Shown in pieces: positions 1 to 12,455 of a DNA stretch of 64,000 nt. Made by a program: the position numbers and the translations under genes. The notes beneath the pieces are model-generated. The model saw nothing but the letters and a program-made list of their open reading frames with translations. It was not told the origin of the DNA and ran no database searches. This DNA is from Ectobius pallidus. Taxonomy: Eukaryota; Arthropoda; Insecta; Blattodea; Ectobiidae. The stretch lies in contig CAXKWD010000005.1 of NCBI GenBank assembly GCA_964059195.1, forward strand, positions 147,651,265-147,715,264, in the 5' to 3' direction. How positions within the stretch are numbered: the first letter of the stretch is position 1; each line of letters starts with the position of its first letter.

Positions 1-102
1 AAAAACATAAGCAAGGAATCTATTTTTCACTTACGAGTTTGAGAACACGTAATCTTGTAAGATTATCCTGAAAGTTTTATCCTTCTGAATTTTATAGGAT
101 AA

Positions 103-369
103 TAATTCCGGGGTGCGCGGGCAAAGAGAGTTAAGTCCACTTTCTTGTTACTGAAAATTAGAGTGACTTAACACACTATACCAGCCCAACATAGCTTTAG
201 AGATAGATGAACCCATGAGGCACACATCCATAACTACCATACGTTTCTGACTATGACTTACTGGACTTAAAACAAATGTATAGAACATTTTTATTTATAA
301 CTCTATGGACACATCTCAATTTTTGAGGATGGTGGACTTAACTCTCTTTGCCCGCGCACCCCGGAATTA
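103..369. mobile_element. MITE with perfect 38-bp terminal inverted repeats
   Basis: Bases 103-140 and 332-369 are perfect reverse complements over 38 bases, beginning taattccggggtgcgcggg. The interior is about 190 bases with no reading frame. Flanking TA on both sides suits a Tc1/mariner-type insertion, but AATT could also be the duplication, so the superfamily is open. It lies in the intron before the first visible Cav3 exon. Confidence 0.85.
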
Positions 370-1953
370 ATGTCTAGGCATGCTTCCTGAGAAATATGTA
401 TGAGGGTAATTATTGTAGAAACTGTTATCGGGTTTCCAGTCGGGTAGTAAGAGAATTAAATTCTGAACTTTCCGCGACTGTCTGCATTGTCATCTTCGGA
501 AAAGTGAGATCCAGAGGTTATGGCGTTGTATATGTACCCATGGTAGGACTAGTCAGATGCAGTCGTGGATCCTGATTGGTCCGTGGAAGTAAACGGTCTC
601 TGCCTCTGTGATTGGAGCAGAGAAATAGCAGGTTGCCAGGAATCTCGTGGCCCATGTCGAGACAATGTAATTCTTCTTAATTGTGATAACAAGTTTGGAC
701 ATTAATTCAAGTTAAGAAAAGGAAGAAAAACAAAACACAGATTCATTCATTGAATGAATTAATCAATGATAAAAAAAATAATAAAGAATGAAGTAAAAAC
801 ATAATATATTAATGCATGAATTAATTAATCAACAATATTAAGAAAGTAAGGCAGACAGTGACTTAACAATCATTACTCTGCAAATGGTAAGAGAGTTTTT
901 ATCTTTCTCATAGGGTGGGAGATAACCTGTTGAACAGTATCCTATAATTATGAAACTTCTTACTCTTCTTCTCATCTTCCTTTTCTCATCTTCTGTTGCT
1001 GGCACATATCCAATAAACTTTCATTGCTTCTCACAGGCTTTCTTCTCTCATGTTCTTCTCCTTTCTCCCTTATTCTCTTCAGCAAACTTGCTGAAGTAGA
1101 AAATTCACAAGTTTTTAAGCTCTTAGCGTATTTTTGCTCTAGAAGGAGCAAATAGGAGGAGGGCCATGCAGGTTATCTGGATTAGCGCATTAGCTATACC
1201 AGTAAACGTTAAAAAAGAAAGTCTTCAATAAAGCTATACCAGTGAACATTTTTCTTAAAAAAGGTACTTAGGTACTTAGCCTATACGCTAGCACTTTTAT
1301 TACTTAGTATTACATTATGCAATGATCCTAGAATATAATTTATTTAAGATGCGAGTTTCATATTTTTCATATGATTATTTTAATTGCCATTACAGGCAAG
1401 ATGTATACAACTGTTTTTGTTTGATTATAATTAATTGTCTAAGTTTTGAGTTTTAGAATACCTTTAACAGTAAAACAAATGACTCTATCTCAGTGACCAT
1501 TCAGCTGTTAGTTCTTCTTGTCTTTTGTGATAGATGGTAGACATGAAAAGCCTGCAGGTAGCAGGACTTTGCTTAGATCTTAGCCTCAGAGCAATGCACA
1601 TTAAAACTAGGAAATTAACTCAATTTATTATGATATTAAAATTAATACATACTAAATTAGTTGACTTAATTTTAAATACGGGTTGATATTGTGGAGTTTG
1701 AATTTCTGCTTTAAAGCGCTGAAGATTGTTCCACGTACAGTATTAATCATTATGATGTATGCCTAGTTAGAAATTGATAGTTGAAATAACAACAGCAGTA
1801 CGACAGGCAGTACTTCATTGTATATCATTAAGATTTCAGCTGTGTTCACTACAGCCCTAAATCTTCTAATTGTTGACTATCCATATAATTATTATTTTGA
1901 TCTATCATCTGTGCATGTAATTGGTTTATAATTCTTATTTTATTAATTTCCAG
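370..1953 (+). other. Intron sequence, no exon seen
   Basis: This stretch is AT-rich, with ATTAATTAA-type runs near 750-840 and a pyrimidine-rich patch near 955-1080. I find no reading frame matching the Cav3 II-III linker. It should be the intron 5' of the IIIS1 exon. Confidence 0.5.
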
Positions 1954-2146
1954 GTTTCGGATAATGTGCAAAAAATTTGTGGAGCAGAAATGGTTTGACA
2001 ATGCAGTACTTCTGTTTATTGCTCTGAACTGCATCACCCTGGCCATGGAGCGGCCGAACATTCCACCTGACAGCACAGAACGCATATTCCTTGCTACTGC
2101 CAATTATGTTTTCACTGTTGTGTTTGCTATCGAGATGTTTGTTAAG
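1954..2146 (+). CDS. Ca-alpha1T: Cav3 exon: IIIS1 to IIIS2
   Basis: The exon follows a tttccag acceptor and ends before gtatca. After one base of a split codon it encodes 64 residues starting FRIMCKKFVEQ. It includes the IIIS1 helix (FDNAVLLFIALNCITLAMER), the short extracellular loop PNIPPDSTERIF, and most of IIIS2 (NYVFTVVFAIEMFVK). The motif LNCITLAMERP is a Cav3 repeat III hallmark. It ends in phase 0. Confidence 0.95.
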
Positions 2147-3290
2147 GTATCATCACTGTCCTTTTTGTTCTATCTAAGTATGTTTACAAATTTTTAATTG
2201 CGTGCTTTTAAGGTCATGTCAGTAGTAAGAAATTCTGCTTCTTCTAGAAATACTGTGAGACTTACTAATAATGAACACTGGTGAGGAAAATATAAATTTC
2301 CACTATCCAGAAGTGTCCATTATTTAGAAATGAATTCTAAATAATTAGAATTCTAAGCATTTACTGTGAACCTACAAAAAAATTGAAATGAATATTTCTT
2401 ACAATAAAGAAAAATAAAAGCCACAGAAAGTTTGAATTAAACTGACAATATTGAGAATTGGCACAGTAGACCTACCAGCAGTGCTTCTATGCATGGAATA
2501 TGTCTCTAGTTTGCTTGCAATGAGAGTATTTGAAACTTGACTTCAAATTTTGCCAACAGAACTTATATCTTATAGGAAGCTCAGATACTAAAAACTAAAT
2601 GCTTTTTTAAATTGGAAGGTTCCCAATTTTTCCAGGTAAAGACTCAGCCTGTAGCATTTGGACATCCCTGATTAGCTAGATATTGATGCACTGTAATCTA
2701 CTACTGCTAGCTTGTACAGTAGTCAGGGCTGCCCATCTCAGCGCTTTACTATTTATCAGTAACCTTGTTGTTTTAGTATAAACTTCAGTTCACTTTTCAG
2801 GAACTTTCGATTTGACAAAAGCAGCTAGTTTTTTGTATATGAGCATCCTATAGGATACAGGTTCAGTCAGCAAAATTTGAAGGCAAGTTTCGATATGAGC
2901 TCTTTAGATTAGATTAGATTAGATAACGGGGGGGCTTGAAGAGAGTTTAGAGACCTCCCGCTCGTCAGCCTAAAAGGCTTATTGTGCTGCCCCATTGGTG
3001 GAGAAGCTCTTGTAGGCTTCCTTTCCCAAAGTCTTCATTGGATATTTGCCAGGGTAGCACAGTCAAGCAGGGTATTCACCTCATTGGGTGAGAGGATCTT
3101 ATTGTTTCCCAAAATATGTTCCTTGAACAAGTTGCAGTATTTTGGTTCCAATGTCCTTTTAATGAGCTTTTTAATAGTCCTTATGTTAGTTGCAAGAGAA
3201 AAACAGTAAAAATGATAAACTAAGGTTTTAATTTTACTCAGTCTATACTAGTCAGAGATAATGATTTCATCTTAATTTGTTCTATTTCAG

Positions 3291-3440
3291 GTGATCACTA
3301 CCGGAATGGTGTATGGGCGAGATGCTTACTTCACTTCAGGTTGGAACATAATGGACGGATCATTAGTAATTATTTCAATTATAGATTTGCTCATGTCCTT
3401 AGTGTCAGAAGGCAGCCCAAGGATTTTCAACATTCTCAGG
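3291..3440 (+). CDS. Ca-alpha1T: Cav3 exon: end of IIIS2 to start of IIIS4
   Basis: A 50-codon, phase 0 to phase 0 exon between tatttcag and gtaagt. It encodes VITTGMVYGRDAYFTSGWN, the IIIS3 helix (IMDGSLVIISIIDLLMSLV), the S3-S4 loop SEGSPRI, and the first arginine of the IIIS4 voltage sensor (FNILR). The 1.1-kb intron before it contains a (ATTAG)-rich stretch near 2905-2925 but no other exon I can see. Confidence 0.95.
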
Positions 3441-4281
3441 GTAAGTCACCACACTCCAAGCATACCAACCAATCTGTAAATCCAACTCTTAGAAAACAGT
3501 CATTTTCCCAGCATGAAAAAAAAAATAGTTGTATTTAATTTTCTCTGAAAATAAATTAGGTTAAAGTTATCATTTCAAGTCTTTTCTCTCTCCTCCATTT
3601 TGCACTTTCAGATCATGAAATATAAATATCAGCTACATATAATATTCAAACGTATGTTACTTATATGCCGCTTTCTTTGTAAACATGTAGGCCTATTCCC
3701 TGAGCCAGCCTGAATAGGCCTACCAGTTTTCTGTAGTGTTTTATATTTGCTTCTTAATTATATTTGGATATCCTCTTTACACGCCTTGAATTGGGAAAAA
3801 TGATAGTTATCCCTAAAACACAACGATATTACCTCTGACTACTGACAATACAAGATACCTCTCTAAACACACCAATACAGAATAGATCAGTAGATAGCCT
3901 ATCTCATTTTCCACATGAGTCCGATAATTGTTTCAAGTTCCCAAACTTTATAATTTTTACAAGCCATCTAAGTAATTAAATATTTTGAAATCACCATTGA
4001 CAATTCAAAGATGTTCTAATACCATAAAGTTTATGCATACAAACATGTATGACAGAACACTAACTAAAAAGTGCTTTCCATAAATAACTATAAATAATTT
4101 ATTATTTATACAGAGCATTGATAAAGAGCTGTTTTTTCACTTTGAGATTTCAGAATGCAACTGATAACTTATTTGAAAAGTTTCTCATGCATGTAAAGTA
4201 AAAATGCTATCCTTTCTGTACTTTTTATTTAAATAACCAATTTACTTGATGATATCTCTTACATGTTTTCTCTCCCTACAG

Positions 4282-4443
4282 GTTTTTAGATTGTTAAGGT
4301 CTCTACGTCCTTTACGTGTTATAAACAGAGCTCCTGGTCTGAAGCTTGTAGTTCAGACACTACTCTCCTCTCTCAGACCCATCGGGAATATCGTCCTCAT
4401 CTGTTGTACATTTTTCATAATATTTGGAATCCTAGGAGTTCAG
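4282..4443 (+). CDS. Ca-alpha1T: Cav3 exon: IIIS4 voltage sensor to IIIS5
   Basis: A 54-codon, phase 0 to phase 0 exon between ccctacag and gtaagt. It encodes [19 protein letters not shown], the rest of the repeat III voltage sensor with regularly spaced arginines. The S4-S5 linker ([17 protein letters not shown]) and IIIS5 ([18 protein letters not shown]) follow. The match to vertebrate Cav3 is very close here. Confidence 0.96.
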
Positions 4444-5992
4444 GTAAGTTGTTAATATATTTTGAATTCCTAACGTCTGCCATGTAGGTCTGTTCATTTA
4501 CATATTAATATTGGAGGCACATATTTTTGGTGAAAATTTTTGCCAGATTTTGTTAATTTTTTAATAGATATATCACTATTTTTGTTTAGTTTTATCAACA
4601 ATTTTGCTATTTTTGTTAGTAATATTGGGGAATAAAGGCTTCAGCAAATGCTAATTCCAATTTATATGGATTGGTTTTGTTTGCAAAATGCAAAGAATTC
4701 TTGTTTTCAGAGTATATTGATCCGTCGTGAAATTGATTGAAAAATCAACTATTGATTTATCTATCACAGTTCACCTTTGACAATAGAATCATACTTGCTG
4801 CTATCTAATGTTGCCACCTTCCATTTGCTTCCGATGTAATTCATATAATTTTGTCACTTATTTTATGATTTTCCGGATAGGTAAATAATGTCTGCATTTT
4901 TAGTCCAGGTTATGTGGACTTAGCAAAAAACAGGTGCCTCTAATTATTATGTATTTCAGTTGTTTGAGGCAGAATTAGTTTAAAGTAGACTTTTCTGCCT
5001 AAATGAAACTAGAACTGCATGACACTATATATATTATAGGGAGACAGGGGCTTAACCATCCAACCACTGTCATCTATTTATCATTTGACTTCAGTAGTAA
5101 GCAACTGGATTGGTGGGCAAGTGGTTAGCAAGTTTGCCTTTCATGAATTGAGTTGAGCCAATGCTTCTTTATTCAAGTAGCTCTCCTCAATTTCTGCTAC
5201 GTGGCTGAGTGAATCTCAATTGAGTCCAAGGTGGCAGTTTACTCTACTAGCTGTCTGGTTTGAATAATGAGAAATGCAATCCTTACAAGACAACCTTTCA
5301 AAAACACTCATGTCTAATTCCACCTCAAAAATTTTACATAGATTGGTACAGCTTAAATTCAAAATATCAACTATACAAAAAAAAATTAAATTACAATATA
5401 TTTTCGGTTGTCAAAAATCATTTGAAATCTACATTTGAGTAACTTCTTTCTCAGCTGTGCCATAGGAATAACATGCCTGCCACTATCTGAAGGACATTCA
5501 TTCATAACCCCCCACTCAATTTGCTTCCTGAACACTTCTCAACTAGAAAACTGGCATAATTGTATTTAAAGTGTACTTTGGTGCCCCTAGCCGTGATAGC
5601 TCTATAAATAGAAAAAGTCCAGTCCTGGCACTTCTTTCTCCTTGACAATGACAATGGAGCCTCAGATTGGTTGCTAAAATCTCGGAATTTAACAAAGTTT
5701 CCAGCTGGTTAGAAGCCCGGGAAGATATTCTATACTTCTCTACTTCCTATGACTTCATTACCAATTCCACATTTTTTTAAGTCTCTCTGAACATTATTTT
5801 TTCTTCCTGTAGTAGCCTACCTAAGTTATATGGTATGGTAGAGAAAGTAATAAACGAAAAAATGCTCAAAGCAATCAGTATGTATTTTGTAACATAGAGA
5901 ACAATTTGGGGGATGTTTTTCTTAGTTCTTTAACGTATTTATTACACATTATCATTGCCACTTTAATGTTTTTAAATTGATTTTATTTTCAG

Positions 5993-6211
5993 TTGTTCAA
6001 AGGTGCATTTTTTTACTGTGAGGGTCCAGACATTAAGAATGTGAAAAACAAGACAGATTGTTTAGCTGACCCAAGAAATCAGTGGATCAATCGCAAGTAC
6101 AACTTTGATGATCTGGGCAAAGCCCTCATGTCACTGTTTGTGCTGTCTTCTCGGGATGGATGGGTCAACATTATGTACACAGGCCTGGATGCAGTGGGAG
6201 TTGACCAACAG
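5993..6211 (+). CDS. Ca-alpha1T: Cav3 exon: repeat III pore loop
   Basis: A 73-codon exon, phase 0 at both ends, after ttttcag and before gtaaga. It starts [13 protein letters not shown], with the extracellular turret containing Cys residues and an NKT glycosylation sequon. The P-loop [20 protein letters not shown] carries the filter aspartate of repeat III, and the exon ends LDAVGVDQQ. The aspartate, rather than glutamate, is the strongest single Cav3 marker in this exon. Confidence 0.96.
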
Positions 6212-7061
6212 GTAAGATCACACTGAAGAAGATCCTAAACTATATGGAAATCATAATTTATCATAGGTAATCCCACGAGAGTTGACGAGTTTATCGATAT
6301 TAGTATGAATACGAAGTTATCGATAGATTCGCAACTGCACAGCAGAGCGAATTTATCTGATGACACTCTTCAACTTATTAAGACTATTCCATGAAAAAAA
6401 ATAACGGATTATACAAATAATAATTACTTTCATGCTTTGTTGTATAAAAACAACCAGGGCTACTAATGGTGCATATAAGGCATAGTTAACTTCATTCAAT
6501 TAAGCTAACAGCAGAACAGAATAAAAGTACACGAACTGGCTTGCACCGAATTGAAATTGTGTTTTTATTCAATGTACATGTCTATTATTTCAATTTTCCA
6601 ACAAGTTATGTTGTATAAAATAATCTGTTTTCGTACTGTTTAATGGCAGCATGTAACGTATTAATCACTGCACACTGATGCTTTCATGTCCAGTAACAAG
6701 CAGACTATTTTACCCAGATAAAATGCCATCCTCACGATTCCTACAAGAATATTTTAAGATAAACGGCAATGATTGGTCTATATCCGAGGAATTGCTAAAC
6801 ATTATTGGTCAATATCAAACATGACATGGTCACATATGAAGAAGGTTGAAAAATAAAAATATAGGTCTAGTACAGTAATCTTCCAATTATTCATGTTATT
6901 GGAAGGAGTTGTATAGATTTTTTTTTAAATACAAATAATATCATTTTATGGTAAATTTATTAGCAACTCATGAGAAAAACCCAAATATCTTTTGTATTGA
7001 AAAATATTGTATTCTATTCTATTGTATAGACTTTGCAGTGTTTGTAAATTCCATATTTCAG

Positions 7062-7254
7062 CCTCAGGAGAACTACTCAGAATGGCGACTCCTCTACTTC
7101 ATTGCATTCATCCTATTGGTGGGCTTCTTTGTACTTAACATGTTTGTCGGAGTTGTAGTTGAGAACTTCCACCGCTGTAGAGAGGAGCAGGAGAAAGAGG
7201 AGAGAGTTCGGAGAGCAGCTAAAAGAGCACAACAAATGGAGAAGAGGCGGAGAA
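7062..7254 (+). CDS. Ca-alpha1T: Cav3 exon: IIIS6 and start of III-IV linker
   Basis: The exon follows atatttcag and ends before gtaagt, 64 codons plus one base. It encodes [20 protein letters not shown], then the end of IIIS6 ([19 protein letters not shown]). A highly charged helical stretch ([18 protein letters not shown], then QMEKRRR) opens the III-IV linker. It ends with A, which joins AA of the next exon to make lysine. Confidence 0.95.
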
Positions 7255-7594
7255 GTAAGTAGGCATAATCCATTCATTTATATTGGATTAACTTCATTAA
7301 TGTAAATTTGCTTTTAAGGATCTCACAAATGGACTGCTTGTTAACATTCAATGCCATTTCGTTCTTAGGCCAGAGTAAAAATTCTTCATAGAATTAGTCA
7401 TATAAGTAGAGGTGTTCGTTTTTGTTAATACACAACAAAATGAAATATTGTATTTCTTGACATAGTTAGAGTAATTTAAATTATGAAGTAACGTGAATTT
7501 TGTAAATAAAACCACAGTTGTGTTATTCTGCAAAATAATACCTAATCTTGATATTTATAGCTTTTTTTATATTTGATCCCTCATATATATTTTG

Positions 7595-7925
7595 AACCCG
7601 GCCAAGGTTGATGAATTTTTCAGGAGTTAAAAATCCTGGGCATTGAGTCCTCCGGGAGGGACTTTAAGCAGGGGGCCCATCACGTAGATTTACGGCACGT
7701 AAAAGAACTCCAAGTCTAAATTAAAGCCCCTGGACAAAATTTCGTTGCCATTTCACGTCCAAGTAATACCTTGGTTTCCTGAGGTGTCTGCGAAGTGATG
7801 GACTTACACCTGTCCCTCTGTCCTCCCTCAGAAAATAAGCATAACAAAATTTGCATCAGTAGCAGTAACCTCCAATTAGAAGCCCTAATGCCCTGACAGT
7901 GGGGATATACAGGAAGTAGATACAT
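7595..7925 (+). repeat. SINE-like repeat, copy 1
   Basis: This block shares a long run of similarity with 9930-10275. Common landmarks in order are tttttcagga, a gtcctcc(g/a)ggagggactttaag core, a cacgtaaaagaactccaag block, and a cctgtccctctg-like block before the 3' end. It lies in the intron inside the III-IV linker. No reading frame runs through it. A tRNA-derived head is plausible from the second copy. Confidence 0.7.
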
Positions 7926-8525
7926 ATTTTGAGAAAGTGGATCATCAAGGTAACTTTATGCCACCATGGGTCTGCTGATTTCCAATGGATCAAATTCATG
8001 ACTTTTCCATTGCCTCTTTAGTTAATGTGCATGGCACAACGATAATTTTTCTTCTATTAATAATTTTTTTTTTTATCCAATCCTCACCTGAAAGCCAGTT
8101 CAGATGAAAGCTGAATATAATTATTATGTCACTAAATTGTTATATACACAGAGAAACCTTTTAAATTAAGTACAATGCATGTGATTGGTACGAAATCCAG
8201 CACTAAAATTAATTAATAAATAAACACCAGCTGTAACCAAAGAAGAAGAACGAACCTAAGCAGAAACTGGTGTAGCAGGAGCAACCAAGAAGAAAAAAAA
8301 AAAGGAATTTGAGTACTCCTATTATAGCAGCAATTATAATCAAAACTAAAATAATATCTACTTCCATTATATTGTAAACATTCTAGGTAAGAAATGTAGT
8401 TTCATCTTCCAAAATTTAATATTCGTGCAATAACCATTAATAAAGCTACATCCCAGCACGATTAGATAAATCAGTTAATGTGCAGTTTATTTTCATTTGC
8501 TCACAATTAATAAAATGTGTTTCAG

Positions 8526-8677
8526 AAATGCACGAGCCACCATATTATACAAACTACTCACATTCACGACTAATGGTGCATAATGTTGTGACATCTAAGT
8601 ATTTTGATCTCGCTATTGCTGCTGTCATTGGGTTGAATGTTGTGACTATGGCTTTGGAGTTCTATCTCATGCCTAAG
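8526..8677 (+). CDS. Ca-alpha1T: Cav3 exon: III-IV linker and IVS1
   Basis: The exon follows gtttcag with two bases completing a lysine codon, then 50 codons, and ends at AAG before gtgagt. It encodes MHEPPYYTNYSHSRLMVHNV, then VTSKYFDLAIAAVIGLNVVT and MALEFYLMPK. The first part is the conserved end of the III-IV linker and the second is IVS1. In other invertebrates an optional linker exon occurs near here; I cannot see one in 7255-8525. Confidence 0.95.
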
Positions 8678-8783
8678 GTGAGTCCCGCTCATTTTCAAGC
8701 AATTCTATTTTGATCACAAAGTTGAATGACTGGTAAAATTGTGTATCATTACTAATTAAGGTGTATTTTTTCTTTCCATATAG

Positions 8784-8893
8784 GCACTGACATATGCTTT
8801 GAAGATCTTCAACTATTTTTTCACTGCTGTATTTATTTTGGAGCTAATAATGAAACTTGTGGCATTAGGCTTTAAACTTTATTTTAAAGACAA
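8784..8893 (+). CDS. Ca-alpha1T: Cav3 exon: IVS2
   Basis: A short exon of 36 codons plus two bases, lying only 106 bases after the previous one, between catatag and gtaagt. It encodes ALTYALKIFNYFFTAVFILE and LIMKLVALGFKLYFKD, which is IVS2 and the start of the S2-S3 loop. The split lysine codon is completed by the next exon. Confidence 0.94.
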
Positions 8894-9929
8894 GTAAGTA
8901 TTTTTTTTAAAAAGGAAAGGGGAATCATAGAAACCCTAAATTGCATGAAACATTTATACGCTTAGTACAACTATCTTAACTCTCCATTAGGTACACTATC
9001 CATGAAAGATACAGTGCAATCAGGTTTGCTTCTTACATAGTGTCTTGCCTATGAGCAAGCATGTCACTCATTGTCATTAGCCAGTTTGCCGAGTCTCAAT
9101 GATTAGCAGGAGGGTAAAACATTGCAAAAAACCAACCATATAACAATACACAAGGACTTTTAAAGACCCTCATAACCTACCCAAAAATCCCAGATCCATT
9201 TGAAATTCTGACAACAAATAGATTTTCTAGAAGAATTTTCTAAACAATTACAAATTCCATATAATCTTGCTTCAGTGCGAACTGTATGCTTCTTTCAGTC
9301 CCCTGAATTTATTGTGAAGATTATGGATTGTTTTATGTTCTGGAGCATAATCCTTGAAACAGGAATCCTTCCTGAAACAGTCTTCTGACTTCACGAGCTG
9401 ACTGAGTTTACACACATAAATCATAAATAAAGACGTACTCTGATGTAAACTCACACAGCATAATACACTTTGTGCACTCTGGCAAATTAAGAAACGAATA
9501 GCACAACACAATGCATACCTGGGAACAGCTGCGATAAGCCTGCAACAGGTCAGAAGCTTGCTACTTCCTCCAGTGCTTGGCAAACAAGTGGGGTTTGCCC
9601 ATAGGAAAAACCATGCACCGGGGAAAAAGCATAACTGATTGCACTTATTGTTTCCCTGCATTTATTGGTGATGTGTTTTAGTTCTGAAAACATAAGGCAA
9701 TGTTTAATGACTGCTCTTAATAAAGTTCAGCCACCAAAAACACGTGTTAAAAAATGTGGATAATGCTTTCATGTATGCTAATGGAATTATGAAAGGAAAG
9801 GTACTAGTAAACATATGAAAATCACTTATGTTTTAAAAATAGACCTGCAGTAAAACTTATTTTAAAAACTCAGGATATCAATAAAATAATCTTGAAATAA
9901 ATGTTACCTATTCTATATATCGTCGCCCG

Positions 9930-10275
9930 CCTCTAGATCCGAAGGTCGCAGGATCAAACTCGGCCACAGTCAATGGATTTTTCAGGATGTAAAAGTCCTG
10001 GGCACGGAGTCCTCCAGGAGGGACTTTAAGCTGGAGGGCTGGGTGTCATAGATTTATGGCACGTAAAAGAACTCCAAGCCTAAATTAGAGCCTCTGGACA
10101 AAATTTCTCGGCCCTTTCACATCTTAGTAATATCTTAGTTTCTGGAGAGGGGTGGAGAGGCGATGGGCTTACCATCTGTCCCTCTGCCCTCTCTTGGAAA
10201 ATAAATTCACATAAGTAACAGAAACCTCCACTTAGCGGCCCTTCGCCCCAACATAGGGGAAACAGGATTCCAGAT
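9930..10275 (+). repeat. SINE-like repeat, copy 2
   Basis: A diverged copy of the 7595-7925 repeat in the same orientation. Its head contains a gaaggtcgcaggatcaaact stretch resembling a degenerate tRNA B box, which the first copy keeps less well. It sits in the intron between the IVS2 and IVS3-S4 exons. Confidence 0.7.
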
Positions 10276-10707
10276 TCAGATTCTATATATCAATATCAGG
10301 GATTTCAGCACATTCTTTCTCTTTTCCTGTCTCTAAAAAATATTTTTTTTACCAATTCAACATTATCTTGCACATATATTTTCTATATACATACCAGAAC
10401 TAGTTTCAAACACCATCATCATTCATACTCATAAGATGTAGAGGGTAAATATTTTATAAATTCCAAAAATGTTTATTCCTTCAGAGTACAATTTTCTTTA
10501 AATTGAGGTTCCTTAAAAATTGGAATTAAATGATTTGTTCATATGCACGGACTTCAAACTTTATTGTTTAAAGTTAGGAACATTAAAATGGGGTTGTACT
10601 GTAATTTAAATTAGGATTTCAAAAATCAATTTTTAAGTAGAAGTAAGCAAATATGACAATTACTAAAATAAGCGAGTTTTCATAATTTGCCATACGTACT
10701 GTTTCAG

Positions 10708-10838
10708 GTGGAATCAATTGGATGTTGCCATAGTGATCTTGTCCATAGTAGGTATAGTGCTAGAGGAAGTAGAATCCAAAATCATTCCAATCAATCCGAC
10801 AATCATCAGAGTGATGAGGGTGCTAAGAATTGCTAGAG
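10708..10838 (+). CDS. Ca-alpha1T: Cav3 exon: IVS3 to IVS4
   Basis: The exon follows gtttcag and ends before gttagt, completing lysine and leaving one base of a valine codon. It encodes [20 protein letters not shown] (IVS3), then an S3-S4 loop and [13 protein letters not shown], the first half of the IVS4 sensor. The 1.8-kb intron before it holds a SINE-like repeat copy. Confidence 0.95.
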
Positions 10839-11052
10839 GTTAGTATTGTAATATGCCTTTATTTTATGTGACAAATAATATTAAATTATTACAAACACAT
10901 GTTTAGAAAACCTGTTCCTTCATAGTCTATCAAAATTCACCGTATAAAATATGCTATATGCATAATTTTTTTATGTAATGAGTTGAACAAAAGTGTTATT
11001 TAAATAACAAAGTGTTCTTGGAATCTCTAAACATTTCTGACCTGTTTTGCAG

Positions 11053-11202
11053 TATTGAAGCTGTTGAAGATGGCGAAGGGTATTCGTGCTCTGCTGGACA
11101 CAGTGATGCAGGCTCTGCCGCAGGTCGGCAACCTAGGTCTCCTCTTCTTTCTTCTCTTCTTCATCTTTGCTGCTCTCGGCGTTGAGCTGTTTGGCAGACT
11201 TG
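11053..11202 (+). CDS. Ca-alpha1T: Cav3 exon: IVS4 to IVS5
   Basis: The exon follows ttttgcag with two bases finishing valine and ends one base into a glutamate codon before gtcagt. It encodes [20 protein letters not shown], the lysine-bearing end of IVS4 and the S4-S5 linker. IVS5 ([20 protein letters not shown], then LGVELFGRL) follows. The codon phase requires the TTG at 11055 to be read as leucine, not as a start. Confidence 0.95.
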
Positions 11203-12162
11203 GTCAGTCTTTTTTCCTTATCTCACTATTATTTACATCAAATTAACTTAAGATATTCTATGTGACCCTTGCAGAATTCCCTTAGTGAAATTGGTGTGTA
11301 CTGCATTATCTAACATAATTACCAGTATTTAGACAATAATACACATTTTAAAATTACCAAACTGTTAAATTATTACACCACATTTAAATTGTAAATTCTA
11401 TCAAAAAAAAATATATATATATATATATACATATAATATGAGTTGAACTAAAACACTTATGCTTCACTTTCCAACTTTTTGGTAGTACATGTTTTAAGGG
11501 CCTTTGTCCTCATCCTCGGCCACTTGTCAACTGGCAAATCCTGCTTATGAAAATCCTGATGAGCACCTGGTGGAGGTTTGACGAACTTCTTGATCACGTT
11601 GGTAAATGAAGATACGTGTTTTAGTTCAGCTTATATTTTAATTATTTTATTATAGTTTCTTCACTGTTTCTTAATACTCATATATTAACAAACTATAGAC
11701 CACACTGGATTAAATTATAAGCATATTGAATTAAAACATTCAAATATTGTCACAAATCAGAAGATGACTTATTGATATATATTCTTATATATATAATATA
11801 TATATATATATATATTAGTTATATTTTAATCCAATAAGTGACTAGATTAACTTCATAAGTACCTATAATATTATTCACTAAGAGAATAACAATTTTTATC
11901 CAATTTGACTATTCATTGAGCTCAATGATATTTTAATATTTTAGATTTAATTGATGTACTAAATATAAAATACTTACCTTTTAAAATAACTTAATAAACC
12001 CACATTATTTCATAGTTTACTCAATTATTTTTCCTCTCTCTCATATAAACTTCAGCTTATTGTTATATTTAGTGGTATATAGGCGGATTTTACAAAACTA
12101 CCATATATCTGTAGTAACTTACCAAAGTTAGAGAAAGTAAAAATATTTTTGATTGTATACAG

Positions 12163-12455
12163 AATGCAGTGATAAGTTCCCATGCCAGGGTCTTGGGGAA
12201 CATGCTCACTTCAGTAACTTCGGAATGGCATTCCTCACTCTCTTCCGAGTGGCTACTGGTGACAACTGGAATGGTATCATGAAGGACACTCTTCGAGATG
12301 ATTGTGATGATGAAGCAGACTGTGTTCGTAATTGCTGTGTCTCCACAGTTATAGCACCAATCTTCTTTGTTATTTTCGTACTCATGGCCCAGTTTGTCCT
12401 TGTGAATGTTGTTGTTGCTGTTCTGATGAAACATCTGGAAGAATCACATAAGCAG
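12163..12455 (+). CDS. Ca-alpha1T: Cav3 exon: repeat IV pore loop and IVS6
   Basis: The largest transmembrane exon (two bases plus 97 codons), between tatacag and gtcagt. It encodes [20 protein letters not shown], the P-loop [20 protein letters not shown] with the repeat IV filter aspartate, and a cysteine-containing extracellular loop. IVS6 and its cytoplasmic end read [20 protein letters not shown]. It ends in phase 0 at the channel's gating end, and all later exons are cytoplasmic. Confidence 0.96.

Noticed and set aside
1849..2103. Minus-strand open frame over the first channel exon
   Set aside because: It is the antisense shadow of the IIIS1-S2 exon and has no homology of its own.
9272..9661. 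129-codon minus-strand frame in an intron
   Set aside because: No recognisable motif, lies between channel exons, and its composition is like the surrounding intron.
12090..12434. 114-codon minus-strand frame
   Set aside because: Antisense of the repeat IV pore exon.
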